A stretch of DNA of 64,000 nt from Sporichthya brevicatena (lineage in GTDB: Bacteria > Actinomycetota > Actinomycetes > Sporichthyales > Sporichthyaceae): positions 310,001-374,000 of the forward strand of contig NZ_BAAAHE010000007.1 of NCBI RefSeq assembly GCF_039525035.1, in the 5' to 3' direction. Of this stretch, positions 63,819-64,000 are shown piece by piece (the stretch's first letter is position 1; each line of letters begins with the position of its first letter). The position numbers and the translations under genes were made by a program. The notes below the pieces were generated by a model. The model saw nothing but the letters and a program-made list of their open reading frames with translations, searched no databases and was not told the DNA's origin.

Positions 63819-64000
63819 TGAGCGCACGTAACGGCGCGCCCAGAAATCCTGGCCGGAACGAGGAAGCCGTCGAGGTCGGCGTCCCGTTCGACCTGCTGCT
63901 GTCCCGGGCCACCGAGGGCTCCTGGCGGAACCTCGTCCCCACCCCGTCCTCGACGCTGAAGCTGGCCGGGGCCCTCGTGCGGCGGCCGCGGACGGTCCTC
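63819..64000 (+). CDS. PhaC-like alpha/beta-fold polyester synthase, N-terminus only
   Basis: 60 codons before the window ends. FDLLLSRATEGSWRNLVPTPSSTLKLAGALVRRP resembles the start of actinobacterial class I PHA synthase-like proteins. The catalytic region is outside, so the call is tentative. ATG follows GGAGGTGG at 6 nt. Confidence 0.45.

Noticed and set aside
1-64000. tRNA, rRNA, insertion sequences, prophage or CRISPR
   Set aside because: None recognised in reading the sequence; no transposase, integrase or phage gene and no spaced direct repeats.

Overview
The window comes from a high-GC, flagellated actinobacterium. Evidence is the strong GC bias at third codon positions, GTG and TTG starts, dense 4-bp ATGA/GTGA stop-start couplings, SpoIIE and multi-HAMP signalling proteins, an F420-type LLM oxidoreductase, and a Gram-positive flagellar set with no L-ring or P-ring genes. 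A motile genus such as Sporichthya, Nocardioides or Kineococcus would fit, but I cannot assign one from sequence alone.

Region 1 (1-25631) is a near-complete flagellar locus. On the minus strand, reading 25631 down to 4600, it runs flgB-flgC-fliE-fliF-fliG-fliH-fliI-fliJ-NlpC/P60 hydrolase-fliK-flgD-flgE, then flbD-motA-motB-fliL-fliM-fliN-fliO-fliP-fliQ-fliR-flhB-DUF1272-flhA-FlhF N-terminal domain. A cheA start lies at the left edge. On the plus strand sit a membrane DHp-only sensor, a CheY-like receiver and two paralogous lipoproteins. Five places upstream of motility genes carry a sigma-28 (FliA/SigD/WhiG) type signature, TCA(A/G/C)-N15-GCCGA.

Region 2 (25632-33664) holds a DosR/DevR-like regulator with DosR-box-like sites upstream, a persulfide-dioxygenase/rhodanese fusion, two DUF202 membrane proteins, and a two-gene molybdopterin oxidoreductase whose 4Fe-4S and NrfD subunits are fused. 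The sulfur gene and the oxidoreductase share a TTGTNCGTACAA palindrome just upstream of their starts. A redox or sulfur module is an inference.

Region 3 (33665-39895) has a zinc metallopeptidase, a GntR regulator, an alpha/beta hydrolase, a hypothetical protein, a CoA-transferase/racemase with a HAD hydrolase, and a YihY membrane protein.

Region 4 (40108-50831) is a signalling operon: a 1621-aa soluble hybrid kinase with nine exact 276-bp HAMP repeats, a receiver, an RsbW-like/SpoIIE switch protein, and a NarL-type two-component pair. An MFS-like protein follows.

Region 5 (50997-60296) is a TetR-controlled acyl-CoA operon (acyl-CoA dehydrogenase, carboxylase beta and biotin subunits, acyl-CoA ligase, MaoC, CitE, LLM enzyme). 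It resembles the mycobacterial leucine-degradation set. YdeI, SurE, a PfkB kinase, a membrane protein with a sigma-4-like N-terminus and the start of a PhaC-like protein close the window.

Several families of palindromic elements are scattered through the window: a 27-bp family (A) that also lies inside fliO, a 44-bp terminator-like family (B) at gene ends, a ~47-bp family (C), and in-frame palindromic repeats inside fliK and the FlhF-like gene. They are the most novel-looking structure here.
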